Positions 9,693 through 20,216 of a stretch of 64,000 nucleotides of DNA are shown here, piece by piece (the stretch's first letter is position 1; every line of letters starts with the position of its first letter). A model generated the notes under the pieces. The model made no database searches, was not told where the DNA came from, and saw only the letters and a program-made list of their open reading frames with translations. The stretch covers positions 1-64,000 of the forward strand of contig JAJFUF010000010.1 in NCBI GenBank assembly GCA_021372495.1. Direction: 5' to 3'. A program made the position numbers and the translations under genes. This stretch comes from Lysobacteraceae bacterium. Lineage in GTDB: Bacteria; Pseudomonadota; Gammaproteobacteria; Xanthomonadales; Rhodanobacteraceae.

Positions 9693-10979
9693 ATGTCGGA
9701 AGCAACCGCGAGCTACTACCGCGCGACGGCCACGCCATACGCACCGTTCGCGCCGCTGCAGGGGCGGCACGACGCGCGCATCGTCATCGTCGGCGGCGGT
9801 TACGCCGGGCTGAACACCGCACTTGGACTCGCCGAGCGCGGCGTGCGCGACGTGGTGCTGCTGGAACGCGAACGCATCGGCCACGGCGCCTCCGGGCGCA
9901 ACGGCGGCTTCGCCTTCGCCGGCTACTCGCTGGGCGAGGAGGCGCTGCTGGCGAAACTCGGGCGCATCGCCGCGCGCGACCTGTTCGCACGCAGCGTGCG
10001 CGCCGTCGAGCTGATCCGCCAGCGCATCGCCAGATACGCGATCGCCTGCGACGTCGTCGACCACGGCGTGATCTGGGCCAACTGGTTCCGCGATCCCGAG
10101 GTGCTGAGCGCGCGTCGCCGCTTCCTCGCCGAAGAGTTCGGCGTCGAATGGGAGTGGCTGCCGAAGAACTACCTGCGCGAACTGGTGCGCAGCCAGCGCT
10201 ACGGCGACGGCCTGCTGGAGCGCAATGCGCTGCACATGCACCCGCTGAACTACGCGATCGGCCTGGCGCAGGCGGCCGCGGGGCAGGGCGTGCGCATCCA
10301 CGAGAGCAGCGGCGCGCGCGCGCTGACCCGCGACGGCGCCGGCTGGCGCGTCGCCACCGCCGAAGGCGAAGTGCGGGCCGAGCAGGTGGTGCTCGCCTGC
10401 GGCGGCTACCTGGCCGGCCTGCGGCGCAAGGTCGACCGCGCCGTGCTGCCGATCGCCACCTACGTGATGGCCACCGAGCCGCTTGGCGAGCGCCTGCGCG
10501 AATGCCTGACCACGCCGGCCGCGGTCTACGACACGCGCTTCGCCTTCGACTACTACCGCCCGCTCAAGGACACGCGCCTGCTGTGGGGCGGACGCATCTC
10601 CATCCTCGACCGCTCGCCGGACAAGGTGCGCCGGCTGCTGACGCGCGACCTGCTGAAGGTGTTCCCACAGCTCGAAGGCGTGAAGATCGACTACGCGTGG
10701 TCGGGCCTGATGAGCTATGCGCGCCACAAGATGCCGCAGCTCGGCAGCGCCGGCGACGGCCTGTGGTGGGCGCAGGCGTTCGGCGGGCACGGCGTCGCGC
10801 CGACCGCCGCCGCCGGCGAGCTGCTGGCCGCGGCCATCGCCGAGGACGATCCGGCATGGCGCGCGTTCAGCGCCTTCGGACTGACCGAAAGCTTCCGGCC
10901 CGCCGGCTTCCTCGCCGCGCAGGCCAGCTACTGGTGGGCCGAATTCCGCGACGTGATGCACGAAGTCCTCGAAGGCTGA
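9693..10979 (+). CDS. FAD-dependent amine/amino-acid oxidoreductase (DAO family, PuuB-like)
   Basis: A 428-aa flavoprotein with the N-terminal dinucleotide fold ([17 protein letters not shown], residues 30-46), the acidic end of beta-2 in VLLERERIG, the substrate-side motif [10 protein letters not shown], and the C-terminal FAD loop [16 protein letters not shown]. This is the pattern of gamma-glutamylputrescine oxidase (PuuB/OrdL) and related D-amino-acid or glycine oxidases. No other putrescine genes are nearby, so the substrate is open. The chosen ATG opens [13 protein letters not shown], a length normal for PuuB relatives. Confidence 0.8.
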   Translation: MSEATASYYRATATPYAPFAPLQGRHDARIVIVGGGYAGLNTALGLAERGVRDVVLLERERIGHGASGRNGGFAFAGYSLGEEALLAKLGRIAARDLFARSVRAVELIRQRIARYAIACDVVDHGVIWANWFRDPEVLSARRRFLAEEFGVEWEWLPKNYLRELVRSQRYGDGLLERNALHMHPLNYAIGLAQAAAGQGVRIHESSGARALTRDGAGWRVATAEGEVRAEQVVLACGGYLAGLRRKVDRAVLPIATYVMATEPLGERLRECLTTPAAVYDTRFAFDYYRPLKDTRLLWGGRISILDRSPDKVRRLLTRDLLKVFPQLEGVKIDYAWSGLMSYARHKMPQLGSAGDGLWWAQAFGGHGVAPTAAAGELLAAAIAEDDPAWRAFSAFGLTESFRPAGFLAAQASYWWAEFRDVMHEVLEG

Positions 10980-11056
10980 CGCAGCGGGACGGCCGGCTAG
11001 GGCGCACGCAAGCCGCCGGCGGCAGGGTGCCGGTTCGCCACATCGACGGAGAGCGC

Positions 11057-11389
11057 ATGGACACCATCGCCTGGGCCGATTTCGAGAAGGTGCTGATCGC
11101 GGTCGGCACCATCACCCGCGTCGAACCCTTCCCCGAAGCGCGCAAGCCCGCCTACAGGATCTGGGCCGACTTCGGCCCCCACGGCGAGAAGAAGACCAGC
11201 GCGCAGGTCACGACGCTATACCGCCCCGACGAACTGCTCGGCCGCCAGGTCGTCGGCGTGATCAACTTCCCGCCCAAGCAAGTCGGCCCGTTCCGCTCCG
11301 AATTCCTGCTCACCGGTTTCCCGACCGGACAGGGCGTGGTGATCGCCACGCCCGAACGCGCGGTGCCGAACGGGACGCGGTTGGCCTAG
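11057..11389 (+). CDS. csaA: tRNA-binding-domain protein, CsaA family
   Basis: A 110-aa single-domain OB-fold protein. Residues 8-107 read as the tRNA_bind/EMAP-II fold with the CsaA hallmarks [45 protein letters not shown] and the C-terminal PNGTRL. CsaA proteins are homodimers that bind tRNA and have been reported as export-related chaperones; the physiological role is unsettled. Start ATG has GGAGAGCG upstream. Confidence 0.88.
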   Translation: MDTIAWADFEKVLIAVGTITRVEPFPEARKPAYRIWADFGPHGEKKTSAQVTTLYRPDELLGRQVVGVINFPPKQVGPFRSEFLLTGFPTGQGVVIATPERAVPNGTRLA

Positions 11390-11509
11390 GGCGCCTTGTT
11401 CCGAAGCGGGGAATCGCGGTCCCTGCGGCAGGGAAGGGCGGTCAGCGCAGGCGCGCAACGGTAATGCGCGGCCGCGGCAGCCTCTTGAAACCTTCCATCC
11501 GTCCCCGGT

Positions 11510-12499
11510 TCAGGAAGATACCCGCGGATCGATGGCCGCCGCGCGCGCGACTGCACTCCTGCGCCAGGCCGCCGGCGGTACGCCGAAGCAGCGCTTGAAA
11601 GCGCGCTGGAAGGCGGCGGCGGAATCGTAGCCGACCTCGTCCGCGAGGCTGGCCACGCTGCACGCACGCTGGCAGAGCTGGCGCGCGGCAAGCTGCATGC
11701 GCAGGTGCGTCAGGTAGTGCATCGGCGGCTCGCCGATCAACTCGCGGAAGCGCACGGCGAGGCTGGAACGCGAACTGGCCGCCGCGTCGGCGAGTTCCTC
11801 CACCGTCCAGCGCTTGCACGGGGCCTCGTGCAGCGCGCGCAGCGCGCGCCCCACCTGCGGATCGCGCAGGCCGGCAAGCCAGCCGGTCGCGTCGCCGGGA
11901 AGTTCCTGCATCCATCGCCGCAGCGCCTGCATGAACAGCAGCTCGGCCAGGCGCAACCGCAGGCTTGCCGTGCCGGGGCCGTCGTCCTGCGTCTCGCCGA
12001 CCGCGAAGCGCACCAGCGTATCGAAGCAATCGTCCAGCCGTACCCGGAAGCATGCGGGCAGGGCGTTGAACAGCGGCTCGAAGGCGCGGCGGTCGCAGCC
12101 GAGGAAGCCGCACAGCAGGCTGGCGCTGACGTTTGGCCCGTCGCCGAAAACGACCCTGCGCAGGTCCGGCACGGACCTGCCCTGCAGCGCGGCGGCCAGC
12201 GACGCCCGTGGGCGCTGCGGTCGATCGGCGACATCGTGCGCCCCACCGAGCGGCATCACCACCGCGTCGCCGGCGGCCGCGCGGAACCACTCCGTCGGCG
12301 CATGGCGCATCCAGCATGCGCCGTCCAGCACGATGTGGAAGGCGACGACCTGGCTGGTTCCGGTCGGCAGCAGCGCGGCGAAGCGGTCCTGCGCCGGATC
12401 GGAGGCGATCCCGAAAGGTTCGCGCAAGTCCACCCGGAACATCAGCGCTCCGGTCAGGCGGACCAGCTCGAGCGCGGCGGAAAGCAGGTCGAAAGGCAT
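11510..12499 (-). CDS. AraC-family transcriptional regulator, cupin N-terminus
   Basis: A 329-aa regulator. The N-terminal half (about 1-190) is a cupin sensor of the AraC Cupin_6 kind (MFRVDLREPFGIA, AAAGDAVVMPLGGAH). The C-terminal 100 residues form the double HTH: first helix pair around WTVEELADAAASSRSSLAVRF, second around VASLADEVGYDSAAAFQRAF, the usual GYxSxxAFxRAFKR signature. The start at 12499 is set by AAAGGAG 6 bases upstream; an in-frame ATG at 12547 has no such site. It is divergent from mddA with a 116-bp gap, so it may control it. Confidence 0.88.
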   Translation of the reverse strand: MPFDLLSAALELVRLTGALMFRVDLREPFGIASDPAQDRFAALLPTGTSQVVAFHIVLDGACWMRHAPTEWFRAAAGDAVVMPLGGAHDVADRPQRPRASLAAALQGRSVPDLRRVVFGDGPNVSASLLCGFLGCDRRAFEPLFNALPACFRVRLDDCFDTLVRFAVGETQDDGPGTASLRLRLAELLFMQALRRWMQELPGDATGWLAGLRDPQVGRALRALHEAPCKRWTVEELADAAASSRSSLAVRFRELIGEPPMHYLTHLRMQLAARQLCQRACSVASLADEVGYDSAAAFQRAFKRCFGVPPAAWRRSAVARAAAIDPRVSS

Positions 12500-12615
12500 G
12501 CCGCTCTCCTTTGGACGAACGGGCATAAACCGTAGCGTAGCAGTCATTGCCGGGTGCCGGCACAGCGCCGAAGCTGCCCTCGGACCCGGGCAAGCCGACG
12601 GGAAAGGAGGCGACC

Positions 12616-13392
12616 ATGCGAGGCGTCCTGTATCTGCTATACGGCACGGTTTGCTACATCGTGTTCTTCCTGACCTTTCTGTACGCGATCGCGTTCGTCG
12701 GCGATTTCCTCGCGCCGTACACCGTGGATCGCGGGCGCGCGGCGCCGACCGCGGCGGCGCTGGCGATCGACCTCATCCTGCTCGGCGTGTTTGCGGTGCA
12801 GCACAGCGGGATGGCGCGGCGCGGCTTCAAGCGCTGGCTGACCGGGTGGCTGCCCGAGCCGATGGAGCGCAGCACCTACGTGCTGGTATCCAGCGCGGCG
12901 CTGATCCTGCTGTACTGGCAGTGGCGGCCGCTGCCAGCCCTGGTCTGGGAGGTGCAGGTGCCCTGGAGCGTCGACCTGCTGTACGCGCTGTCCGCGGCCG
13001 GCTGGCTGCTGGTGCTGACCGGCACCTTCCTGATCGACCACTTCGACCTGTTCGGGCTGCGCCAGGTATGGCTGCGCGCACGCGGGCGGGCCTACACGCC
13101 GCTCGCGTTCAAGCGGCATCTCTACTACCGGCTGGTCCGCCACCCGCTGATGCTCGGCTTCGTCGTCGCGTTCTGGGCGACGCCGCGCATGACCGCGGGC
13201 CACCTGCTGTTCGCGGCGGCGGCCACCGGCTACATCCTGGTCGCAGTGAAGTTCCTCGAGGAACGCGACCTCGTCGCGATGCACGGCGAGGACTACCGCC
13301 GCTACCAGCGCGAGGTGCCGATGCTGTGCCCGTGGCCGCGACCCCGGCAGGCGGCGCGCGCATCCGGCCCGCGGCCGCAGACCCAGACCTGA
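12616..13392 (+). CDS. mddA: Methanethiol S-methyltransferase (MddA family)
   Basis: A 258-aa integral membrane protein of the NnrU/isoprenylcysteine-methyltransferase-like superfamily. MddA methylates methanethiol (also H2S) with SAM to give dimethyl sulfide. Visible family features are the QHSGMARRGFKRW motif (about 60-72), ERSTYVL, five to six membrane helices, the RLVRHPLMLGF motif (RHP) and the C-terminal EERDLVAMHGEDYRRYQREVP split by family spacing. The start at 12616 has a strong AAAGGAGG; the frame is open to 12547 but lacks a site there. Family assignment is good; activity is inferred. Confidence 0.85.
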   Translation: MRGVLYLLYGTVCYIVFFLTFLYAIAFVGDFLAPYTVDRGRAAPTAAALAIDLILLGVFAVQHSGMARRGFKRWLTGWLPEPMERSTYVLVSSAALILLYWQWRPLPALVWEVQVPWSVDLLYALSAAGWLLVLTGTFLIDHFDLFGLRQVWLRARGRAYTPLAFKRHLYYRLVRHPLMLGFVVAFWATPRMTAGHLLFAAAATGYILVAVKFLEERDLVAMHGEDYRRYQREVPMLCPWPRPRQAARASGPRPQTQT

Positions 13393-13409
13393 CCTGCGGC
13401 CGCATACGG

Positions 13410-14606
13410 TTACAGCGCTTCGAAGATCCCCGCCGCGCCCATGCCGGTGCCGATGCACATGGTCACCATGCCGTACTTCTGCTTGCGGCGGCGCAGGCCG
13501 TGCACGAGGGTGGCGGTGCGGATCGCGCCGGTGGCGCCGAGCGGGTGACCGAGGGCAATCGCGCCGCCCAGCGGGTTGACCTTGGCGGGGTCGAGGCCGA
13601 GGTCCCTGATCACCGCCAGCGACTGCGCGGCGAACGCCTCGTTCAGCTCGATCCAGTCGAGATCCTGCTGGCGGATGCCGGTGACCTTGAGCGCGCGCGG
13701 AATCGCTTCCTTCGGGCCGATGCCCATGATCTCCGGCGGCACGCCGGCGACGGCGAAGCCGACGAAGCGCGCCAGCGGGGTGAGGCCGTATTCCTTGATC
13801 GCGGCCTCGCTGGCCAGCAGCACGGCGCCGGCGCCGTCGGACATCTGCGAGGAGTTGCCGGCGGTGACGCTGCCGCCCATGCGGAACACCGGTTTCAGCC
13901 TGGCCAGCACTTCGGCGCTGGTGTCCTTGCGCGGGCCTTCGTCGGTGTCGATCAGGCGCTGGTCCTCGCGCGCGCTGCGGTTGGCGAGGTCGGGATAGCG
14001 GTCGTCCAGCTTGAACGGCGCGATCTCGTCGCGGAAGTCGCCGCGCTCGATCGCCGCGATCGCGCGCTGGTGGCTCTGCAGGGCGAACGCGTCCTGCTCC
14101 TCGCGCGTGACCTTCCAGTGCTCAGCGACCTTCTCCGCGGTGATGCCCATGCCGTAGGCAATGCCGATGTTCTCGTCCCGGAACACGGCGGGGTTCATCG
14201 CCACCTTGTGGCCCATCATCGGCACCATGCTCATCGACTCGGTGCCGCCGGCCAGCACCAGGTCGGCTTCGCCCAGGCGGATGCGGTCGGCGGCCAGCGC
14301 CACCGCCTGCACGCCGGACGAGCAGAAGCGGTTGACGGTCATGCCCGGCACGCTGTCGGGCAGGCCCGCCAGCAGCGCGCCGATGCGCGCCACGTTCATG
14401 CCTTGCTCGGCCTCCGGCATGGCGCAGCCGATAATGACGTCGCCGATGCGCTGCGGGTCGATGCCCGGCGCTTGCTCCAGCGCGGCGCGCAGCACGTGCG
14501 CCAGCATGTCGTCGGGGCGGGTGTTGCGGAACACGCCGCGCGGGGCCTTGCCGACCGGCGTGCGCACGGCGGAGATGATGTAGGCGTCCTGGATCTGCTT
14601 GCTCAT
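13410..14606 (-). CDS. fadA: Acetyl-CoA acyltransferase (thiolase)
   Basis: Last step of the beta-oxidation spiral: thiolytic cleavage of 3-ketoacyl-CoA. The 398 aa are normal. The nucleophile Cys is in VNRFCSSGVQAVA (about residue 91), the catalytic His in GGAIALGHPLGATGA (about 351) and the second Cys in CIGTGMGAAGIFE (about 382). It starts 20 bp after the fadB-like gene stop in the same operon. The upstream frame is open through the other reading frame of that gene, but MSKQIQDAYIISAVRTP is the family N-terminus. Confidence 0.95.
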   Translation of the reverse strand: MSKQIQDAYIISAVRTPVGKAPRGVFRNTRPDDMLAHVLRAALEQAPGIDPQRIGDVIIGCAMPEAEQGMNVARIGALLAGLPDSVPGMTVNRFCSSGVQAVALAADRIRLGEADLVLAGGTESMSMVPMMGHKVAMNPAVFRDENIGIAYGMGITAEKVAEHWKVTREEQDAFALQSHQRAIAAIERGDFRDEIAPFKLDDRYPDLANRSAREDQRLIDTDEGPRKDTSAEVLARLKPVFRMGGSVTAGNSSQMSDGAGAVLLASEAAIKEYGLTPLARFVGFAVAGVPPEIMGIGPKEAIPRALKVTGIRQQDLDWIELNEAFAAQSLAVIRDLGLDPAKVNPLGGAIALGHPLGATGAIRTATLVHGLRRRKQKYGMVTMCIGTGMGAAGIFEAL

Positions 14607-14626
14607 GATTCGCTCTCCGTCGGCGC

Positions 14627-16999
14627 TCAGTTGCGCAGCGGCTTGCCGGTGGTCAGGGTGTGCACGATGCGCTCCTGCGTCTTCGGCATCTGCGCCAGCT
14701 GCACGAAATGCTTGCGCTCGAGATCGAGCAGCCAGGCCTCGTCGACCTGCGAGCCGCGCTCGATCTGGCCGCCGCACAGCGTGTCGGCGATGCGCGAAGC
14801 GACCTCGTAGTCGTGCGGCGAGATGAAGCGGCCTTCCAGCATGTTGACCAGCATCATCTTCAGGCTGGCGGTGCCGACGTCGCCGGCGACGACGATGTCG
14901 CGCGCAGGCAGGGGCGGGCGATAACCTGATTCCGCCATCGCCGCGGCGACCTGCTTCGCCACGTACAGCAGTTCGTGGCTGTTGAAGACGACCACGTCGC
15001 TGTCGCGCAGCAGGCCCATCTGCTTGGCCTCCAGCGCCGAGCCGGAGACCTTGGCCATTGCCACCGTCTCGAACCAGCGCTTGATCTGCGGGAACGGATC
15101 GTTGTCCAGCGCCGCCCGCGAGCAGCGCAGCGCGATCTCCTTCAGACCGCCGCCCGCGGGCAGCAGGCCGACGCCGGCCTCGACCAGGCCGATGTAGCTC
15201 TCCAGCGCGGCGACCGTGCGCGCGCTGTGCATCTGGAACTCGCAGCCGCCGCCCAACGCCATGCCGCGGATCGCGGCCACCACCGGCACCAGCGCGTACT
15301 TCAGCTTCATGCTGGTGGTTTGGAAATTGGCGATCATCGCCTCGAACTCGGACAGCTTGCCGGCCTGCAGCAGGCCCATCGCGCCCTTGAGGTCCGCGCC
15401 GGCGGAGAACGGTTCGCCGGTCTGCCACAGCACCATCGCCTTGAAGCCGCGCTCGGTTTCCTCGACCGCACGCTGCAGGCCGTCGAGCACCGCGTCGTTG
15501 ACCGTGTTCATCTTGGTCTTGAACGAGGCGATGGCGACGTCGTCGCCGAGATGCCACAGACGGATGCCGGCGTTTTCCCAGATCGTCGCGCCGGTATCGA
15601 ACTTCTCGCCCAGCAACGGATCGGGGAACAGTTGGCGCCGGTACACCGGATGCTGCGAGCGCGCCTCGTTCTTGCCGCTGCGCGGCGCATACGAGCCATC
15701 CTTGCCGTGCACGCCCTGGCGGCCGTCGGTGACCCAGGCGGGCAGGGGCGCCGCGCTCATCGCCTTGCCGGCGACGATGTCTTCGGCAATCCACTTCGCC
15801 ACCTGCTGCCAGCCGGCGGCCTGCCAGGTCTCGAACGGGCCGAGCTTCCAGCCGTAGCCCCAGCGGATCGCGAAATCGACGTCGCGCGCGGTGTCGGCGA
15901 TGTCGGCGAGGTGGTAGGCGGTGTAGTGGAACAGGTCGCGGAACATCGCCCACAGGAACTGCGCCTGCTTGTCGTTCGACGCGCGCAGTTTGGCGAACTT
16001 CTCGGCGGGATCCTTGATCGCCAGGATCGCGGCGACCTCGTCGGATGGTTTCTGCTCGGACGGCCGGTAGTCGCGCTTGGCGAGGTCCAGCACGACGATG
16101 TCCTTGCCGGCCTTGCGGTAGAAGCCGGCGCCGCTCTTCTGGCCGAGCGCGCCCTGGTCGATCAGCGCCTGCAGCCACGCGGGCGACTTGAAGTAGGCGT
16201 GCCACGGGTCGTCCGGCAGCGTGTCGGCCATGGTCTTGATGACGTGCGCCATGGTGTCGAGGCCGACCACGTCCGCGGTGCGGTAGGTCGCGCTCTTCGG
16301 GCGGCCGATCGCCGGGCCGGTCAGTGCGTCCACCGCGTCGAAGCCCAGTCCGAACTGCCCGGTGTGGTGCATCGTCGCCAGGATCGAGAACACGCCGATG
16401 CGGTTGCCGATGAAGTTCGGCGTGTCCTTGGCGTAGACCACGCCCTTGCCCAGCGCGGTGGTGAGGAAGGCTTCCAGGCCGTCCAGCACCGCACGGTCGG
16501 TGAGCTTGTTGGGGATCAGCTCGACCAGGTGCATGTAGCGCGGCGGATTGAAGAAGTGCACCCCGCAGAAGCGGTGGCGGATCGACTCCGGCACCACTTC
16601 GGCCAGCTTGTTGATCGACAGGCCGGAGGTGTTGCTGGCAACCACCGCGTGCGCCAGCAGGTGCGGCGCGACCTTGCGGTAGAGGTCGAGCTTCCAGTCC
16701 ATGCGCTCGGCGATCGCCTCGATCACCAGGTCGCAGTCCTTCAGCAGGTCGAGATGCTCGTCGTAGTTGGCCGGCACGATCGCGCCGCCGCGCGACTTCT
16801 CGGCCAGCGGCGCCGGCGAGAGCTTGGCGAGGTTGGCGATCGCCTTCAGCGCGATGCCGTTCTTCGGCCCGTCCTTGGCGGCGAGATCGAACAGCACGGT
16901 GTCGACGTCGGCGTTGACGAGGTGCGCGGCGATCTGCGCCCCCATCACGCCCGCGCCGAGCACGGCGGCCTTGCGGATGCGGAGAGGTTGGAGGTCCAT
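14627..16999 (-). CDS. 3-hydroxyacyl-CoA dehydrogenase / enoyl-CoA hydratase, fused (FadN-like)
   Basis: A 790-aa bifunctional beta-oxidation enzyme. The NAD-binding dehydrogenase domain is at the N-terminus (AVLGAGVMGAQIAAHL, residues 13-28; SNTSGLSI; HFFNPP; NFIGNRIG), and the crotonase domain at the C-terminus (SAGADLKGAM about 525; MALGGGCEFQMHSA oxyanion region; GLVEAGVGLLPAGGG). This order is opposite to E. coli FadB/FadJ and matches FadN of Bacillus and the second multifunctional protein of many Xanthomonadales. It lies between its regulator and the thiolase, so it supplies hydration and oxidation for the same spiral. Confidence 0.93.
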   Translation of the reverse strand: MDLQPLRIRKAAVLGAGVMGAQIAAHLVNADVDTVLFDLAAKDGPKNGIALKAIANLAKLSPAPLAEKSRGGAIVPANYDEHLDLLKDCDLVIEAIAERMDWKLDLYRKVAPHLLAHAVVASNTSGLSINKLAEVVPESIRHRFCGVHFFNPPRYMHLVELIPNKLTDRAVLDGLEAFLTTALGKGVVYAKDTPNFIGNRIGVFSILATMHHTGQFGLGFDAVDALTGPAIGRPKSATYRTADVVGLDTMAHVIKTMADTLPDDPWHAYFKSPAWLQALIDQGALGQKSGAGFYRKAGKDIVVLDLAKRDYRPSEQKPSDEVAAILAIKDPAEKFAKLRASNDKQAQFLWAMFRDLFHYTAYHLADIADTARDVDFAIRWGYGWKLGPFETWQAAGWQQVAKWIAEDIVAGKAMSAAPLPAWVTDGRQGVHGKDGSYAPRSGKNEARSQHPVYRRQLFPDPLLGEKFDTGATIWENAGIRLWHLGDDVAIASFKTKMNTVNDAVLDGLQRAVEETERGFKAMVLWQTGEPFSAGADLKGAMGLLQAGKLSEFEAMIANFQTTSMKLKYALVPVVAAIRGMALGGGCEFQMHSARTVAALESYIGLVEAGVGLLPAGGGLKEIALRCSRAALDNDPFPQIKRWFETVAMAKVSGSALEAKQMGLLRDSDVVVFNSHELLYVAKQVAAAMAESGYRPPLPARDIVVAGDVGTASLKMMLVNMLEGRFISPHDYEVASRIADTLCGGQIERGSQVDEAWLLDLERKHFVQLAQMPKTQERIVHTLTTGKPLRN

Positions 17000-17061
17000 C
17001 GGTACTCCCGTGGAACGGAGGGAACATGGGCGGCCCGCCGCGGCGTGCGGCGGGCCGGGGA

Positions 17062-17682
17062 TCAGGCCGCGCGCAGGCCTGCGGCAGCGAAGCGGATCAG
17101 GTGCTCGGCGGCGCGCTCGCGGTGGGTCTGCTCGGACACGCCGCTCTTGCGCTTGATCACGCCGAAGTCGGCCATCGCGTAGGTCAGCGCGCCGGAGACG
17201 ATGTCGAGGCGCCAGTACAGCTCTTCCTTGCCGAGGTGCGGCAGCAGGCGCGCGAACGCGCCGGCGAACTCCTTGAGCACGTGGCCGTAGTTGTCCGACA
17301 GGAACCGCCGCAGGCGCTCGTTGTGCTCGGCGTAGGCGCGCGCCAGCACGCGCACGAAGGCCGAGCCGCCGGTCTTGTCCAGCGACAGCTCCAGCGCCGG
17401 GCGGATGAAGGCGGCCAGCACCTGCTCGAGGTCGGCGTCGCCGCCGGCATTGACCTCGGCCAGCGCGGCGAGGCGCCGCGCATTCAGCTCGTCGAGGCGG
17501 CGCCGGAACACCTCCTCGATCAGGTTCTCCTTGGAGCCGAAGTGGTAGTTGACCGCCGCCAGGTTGACGTTGGCGGCGGCGGTGACCTGGCGCAGCGAGG
17601 CGCCGGCGAAGCCGTGGCGGGCGAACAGGTCCTCGGCGGCGCCGAGGATGCGTTCCTTGGTGGAAAAATGCGGGGCGAGCAT
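17062..17682 (-). CDS. TetR-family regulator of fatty-acid degradation (PsrA-like)
   Basis: A 206-aa repressor. The N-terminal HTH is clear (STKERILGAAEDLFARHGF, then LRQVTAAANVNLAAVNYHF and GSKENLIEEV), followed by a TetR C-terminal ligand domain of the kind found in PsrA/YbjK relatives, which sense long-chain acyl groups. The start MLAPHFSTKERIL (17682) was chosen because further upstream codes poor sequence through a palindromic operator. It is 62 bp ahead of the fadB-like gene, so the three genes may be one transcript that the protein itself represses. The PsrA ligand and target assignment is inference from motif and context. Confidence 0.82.
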   Translation of the reverse strand: MLAPHFSTKERILGAAEDLFARHGFAGASLRQVTAAANVNLAAVNYHFGSKENLIEEVFRRRLDELNARRLAALAEVNAGGDADLEQVLAAFIRPALELSLDKTGGSAFVRVLARAYAEHNERLRRFLSDNYGHVLKEFAGAFARLLPHLGKEELYWRLDIVSGALTYAMADFGVIKRKSGVSEQTHRERAAEHLIRFAAAGLRAA

Positions 17683-17700
17683 GCGGTCGGGCACCGATAT

Positions 17701-17714
17701 CAAACGTTCGTTTG
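17701..17714. promoter_or_regulatory. PsrA-type operator palindrome
   Basis: CAAACGTTCGTTTG: arms CAAAC and GTTTG separated by 4 bases, exactly the (G/C)AAAC-N2-4-GTTT(G/C) consensus known for Pseudomonas PsrA. It lies 19 bases upstream of the TetR start codon, in the right place for autorepression of the regulator-fad operon. Confidence 0.65.
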
Positions 17715-17762
17715 AATCATACGAACGGGCACCGGCCCGGTCAAACCCGCAGCCGGCGCCGC

Positions 17763-17798
17763 GGGGGCTGGCCCCCGGCCTTGCGCCTGAGCTAGAAT
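17763..17798 (+). promoter_or_regulatory. Hairpin and -10 element upstream of ndk
   Basis: GGGGGC-TG-GCCCCC (17763-17776) forms a short hairpin; 16 bases later TAGAAT (17793-17798) is a good -10 hexamer, 103 bases before ndk. The 219-bp gap between the TetR gene and ndk thus holds two divergent promoters. No clear -35 is visible for ndk. Confidence 0.35.
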
Positions 17799-17901
17799 TT
17801 GTCAAGATAATGTGAGCTAAATCCGCATCCCTGCGAGATTTTGCTTCTACCCTTGCCGGTACGCCGGCGCAAATCCCACACCATCATCCGGAGCAGAACG
17901 C

Positions 17902-18330
17902 ATGGCGCTGGAGCGCACGCTTTCCATCATCAAACCCGACGCCGTCGCCAAGAACGTGATCGGCGAGATCTACGCGCGCTTCGAGAAGGCCGGCCTGAAA
18001 GTCGTCGCTGCGAAGATGAAACACCTGTCGCGCCGCGAGGCCGAAGGCTTCTACGCGGTGCACCGCGAACGCCCGTTCTTCAAGCCGCTCGTCGAGTTCA
18101 TGATCTCCGGCCCGGTGATGATCCAGGTGCTGGAAGGCGAGGGCGCGATCCTCAAGAACCGCGACCTGATGGGCGCGACCGATCCGAAGAAGGCCGCGCC
18201 GGGAACCATCCGCGCCGATTTCGCTCAGAGTATCGACGCCAACGCGGTGCACGGTTCCGACGGCGCGGACACGGCCAGCGCCGAGATCGCGTACTTCTTC
18301 GCGACCACGGAGCTCTGCCCGCGCGGCTGA
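17902..18330 (+). CDS. ndk: Nucleoside diphosphate kinase
   Basis: Transfers the gamma-phosphate between NTPs and NDPs through a phosphohistidine. The 142-aa length is typical. [11 protein letters not shown] opens the fold (residues 8-18) and the active-site His lies in the NAVHGSDG motif (about 118). The ATG has GGAGC upstream. It heads the conserved ndk-rlmN-pilF block. Confidence 0.97.
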   Translation: MALERTLSIIKPDAVAKNVIGEIYARFEKAGLKVVAAKMKHLSRREAEGFYAVHRERPFFKPLVEFMISGPVMIQVLEGEGAILKNRDLMGATDPKKAAPGTIRADFAQSIDANAVHGSDGADTASAEIAYFFATTELCPRG

Positions 18331-18340
18331 GGGGAATGAC

Positions 18341-19445
<1,105 letters not shown>

Positions 19446-19456
<11 letters not shown>

Positions 19457-20216
19457 GAAGTGCCTCGCCGCCGCGCTGCTGGCGGCGCTGCTGGCCGCCT
19501 GCTCGAGCATGGGCGGCGGCCCGTCCGGATCCAAGGCGGCCGACAACCGCCAGAACGCCGCGCAGATCCACACCCAACTGGGCCAGTCGTACCTCGAACA
19601 GGGCGATCTCAAGACCGCGTTGGACAAGCTGACCAAGGCGCTGCAGTTCGACCCGAACTACGCTCCGGCACATACGGTGATCGCGGTGGTCTACGAGCGC
19701 ATCGGCCAGAACGGCCAGGCCGAGGAGCACTACCGCAAGGCGGTCGACCTGGAGCCCAAGAAGGGCATCCCCAACAACAACCTTGGCGCCTTCCTGTGCC
19801 GCGAGGGCAAGGCCGAGGAGTCGATCAAGTACTTCGAGCGGGCGATCGCCGATCCGTTCTACGCCTCGCCGGACACCGCCTACGCCAACGCCGGCACCTG
19901 CCAGCTCAAACTGAGTCGCGCCGATGCCGCCGAGGCGGATTTCCGCCGCGCGGTCGAGCTCAATCCCCAGAACCGCGAGGCGCTCTACCAGCTTGCCCGC
20001 GTGCTCTACGGCAAGCAGGACTTTTTCCACGCGCGCGCCTTCATCCAGCGCTTCGACGGCTTGGGCCAGCCGACGCCGGACGGTCTGCTGCTGGGGCACG
20101 ACATCGAAGCCGGGCTGGGCAACGCGGCGGGGGCCCAGGATTATGCGAAGCGCTTGCGCGGCCAGTTCCCGGACTCGGAACAGGCGCGCAGCCTCGATCA
20201 CGCCAACATGAGATGA
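19446..20216 (+). CDS. pilF: Type IV pilus pilotin lipoprotein PilF/PilW
   Basis: A 256-aa outer-membrane lipoprotein with a signal peptide and lipobox LAAC (Cys19), followed by six TPR-like repeats (residues about 40-230; for example [19 protein letters not shown]). PilF/PilW helps the secretin PilQ reach and multimerise in the outer membrane. The position between rlmN and rodZ is the one known from Pseudomonas and Xanthomonas, which supports the name. The stop overlaps the rodZ start by 4 bp. Confidence 0.92.

Noticed and set aside
11420..11434. Small hairpin TCCCTG-CGG-CAGGGA after the csaA gene
   Set aside because: Only 6 bp and no T-run; could be a weak convergent terminator but not enough to list.
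14975..17182. 735-aa open frame opposite the fadN-like gene
   Set aside because: Shadow frame without recognisable motifs; real gene is on the minus strand.
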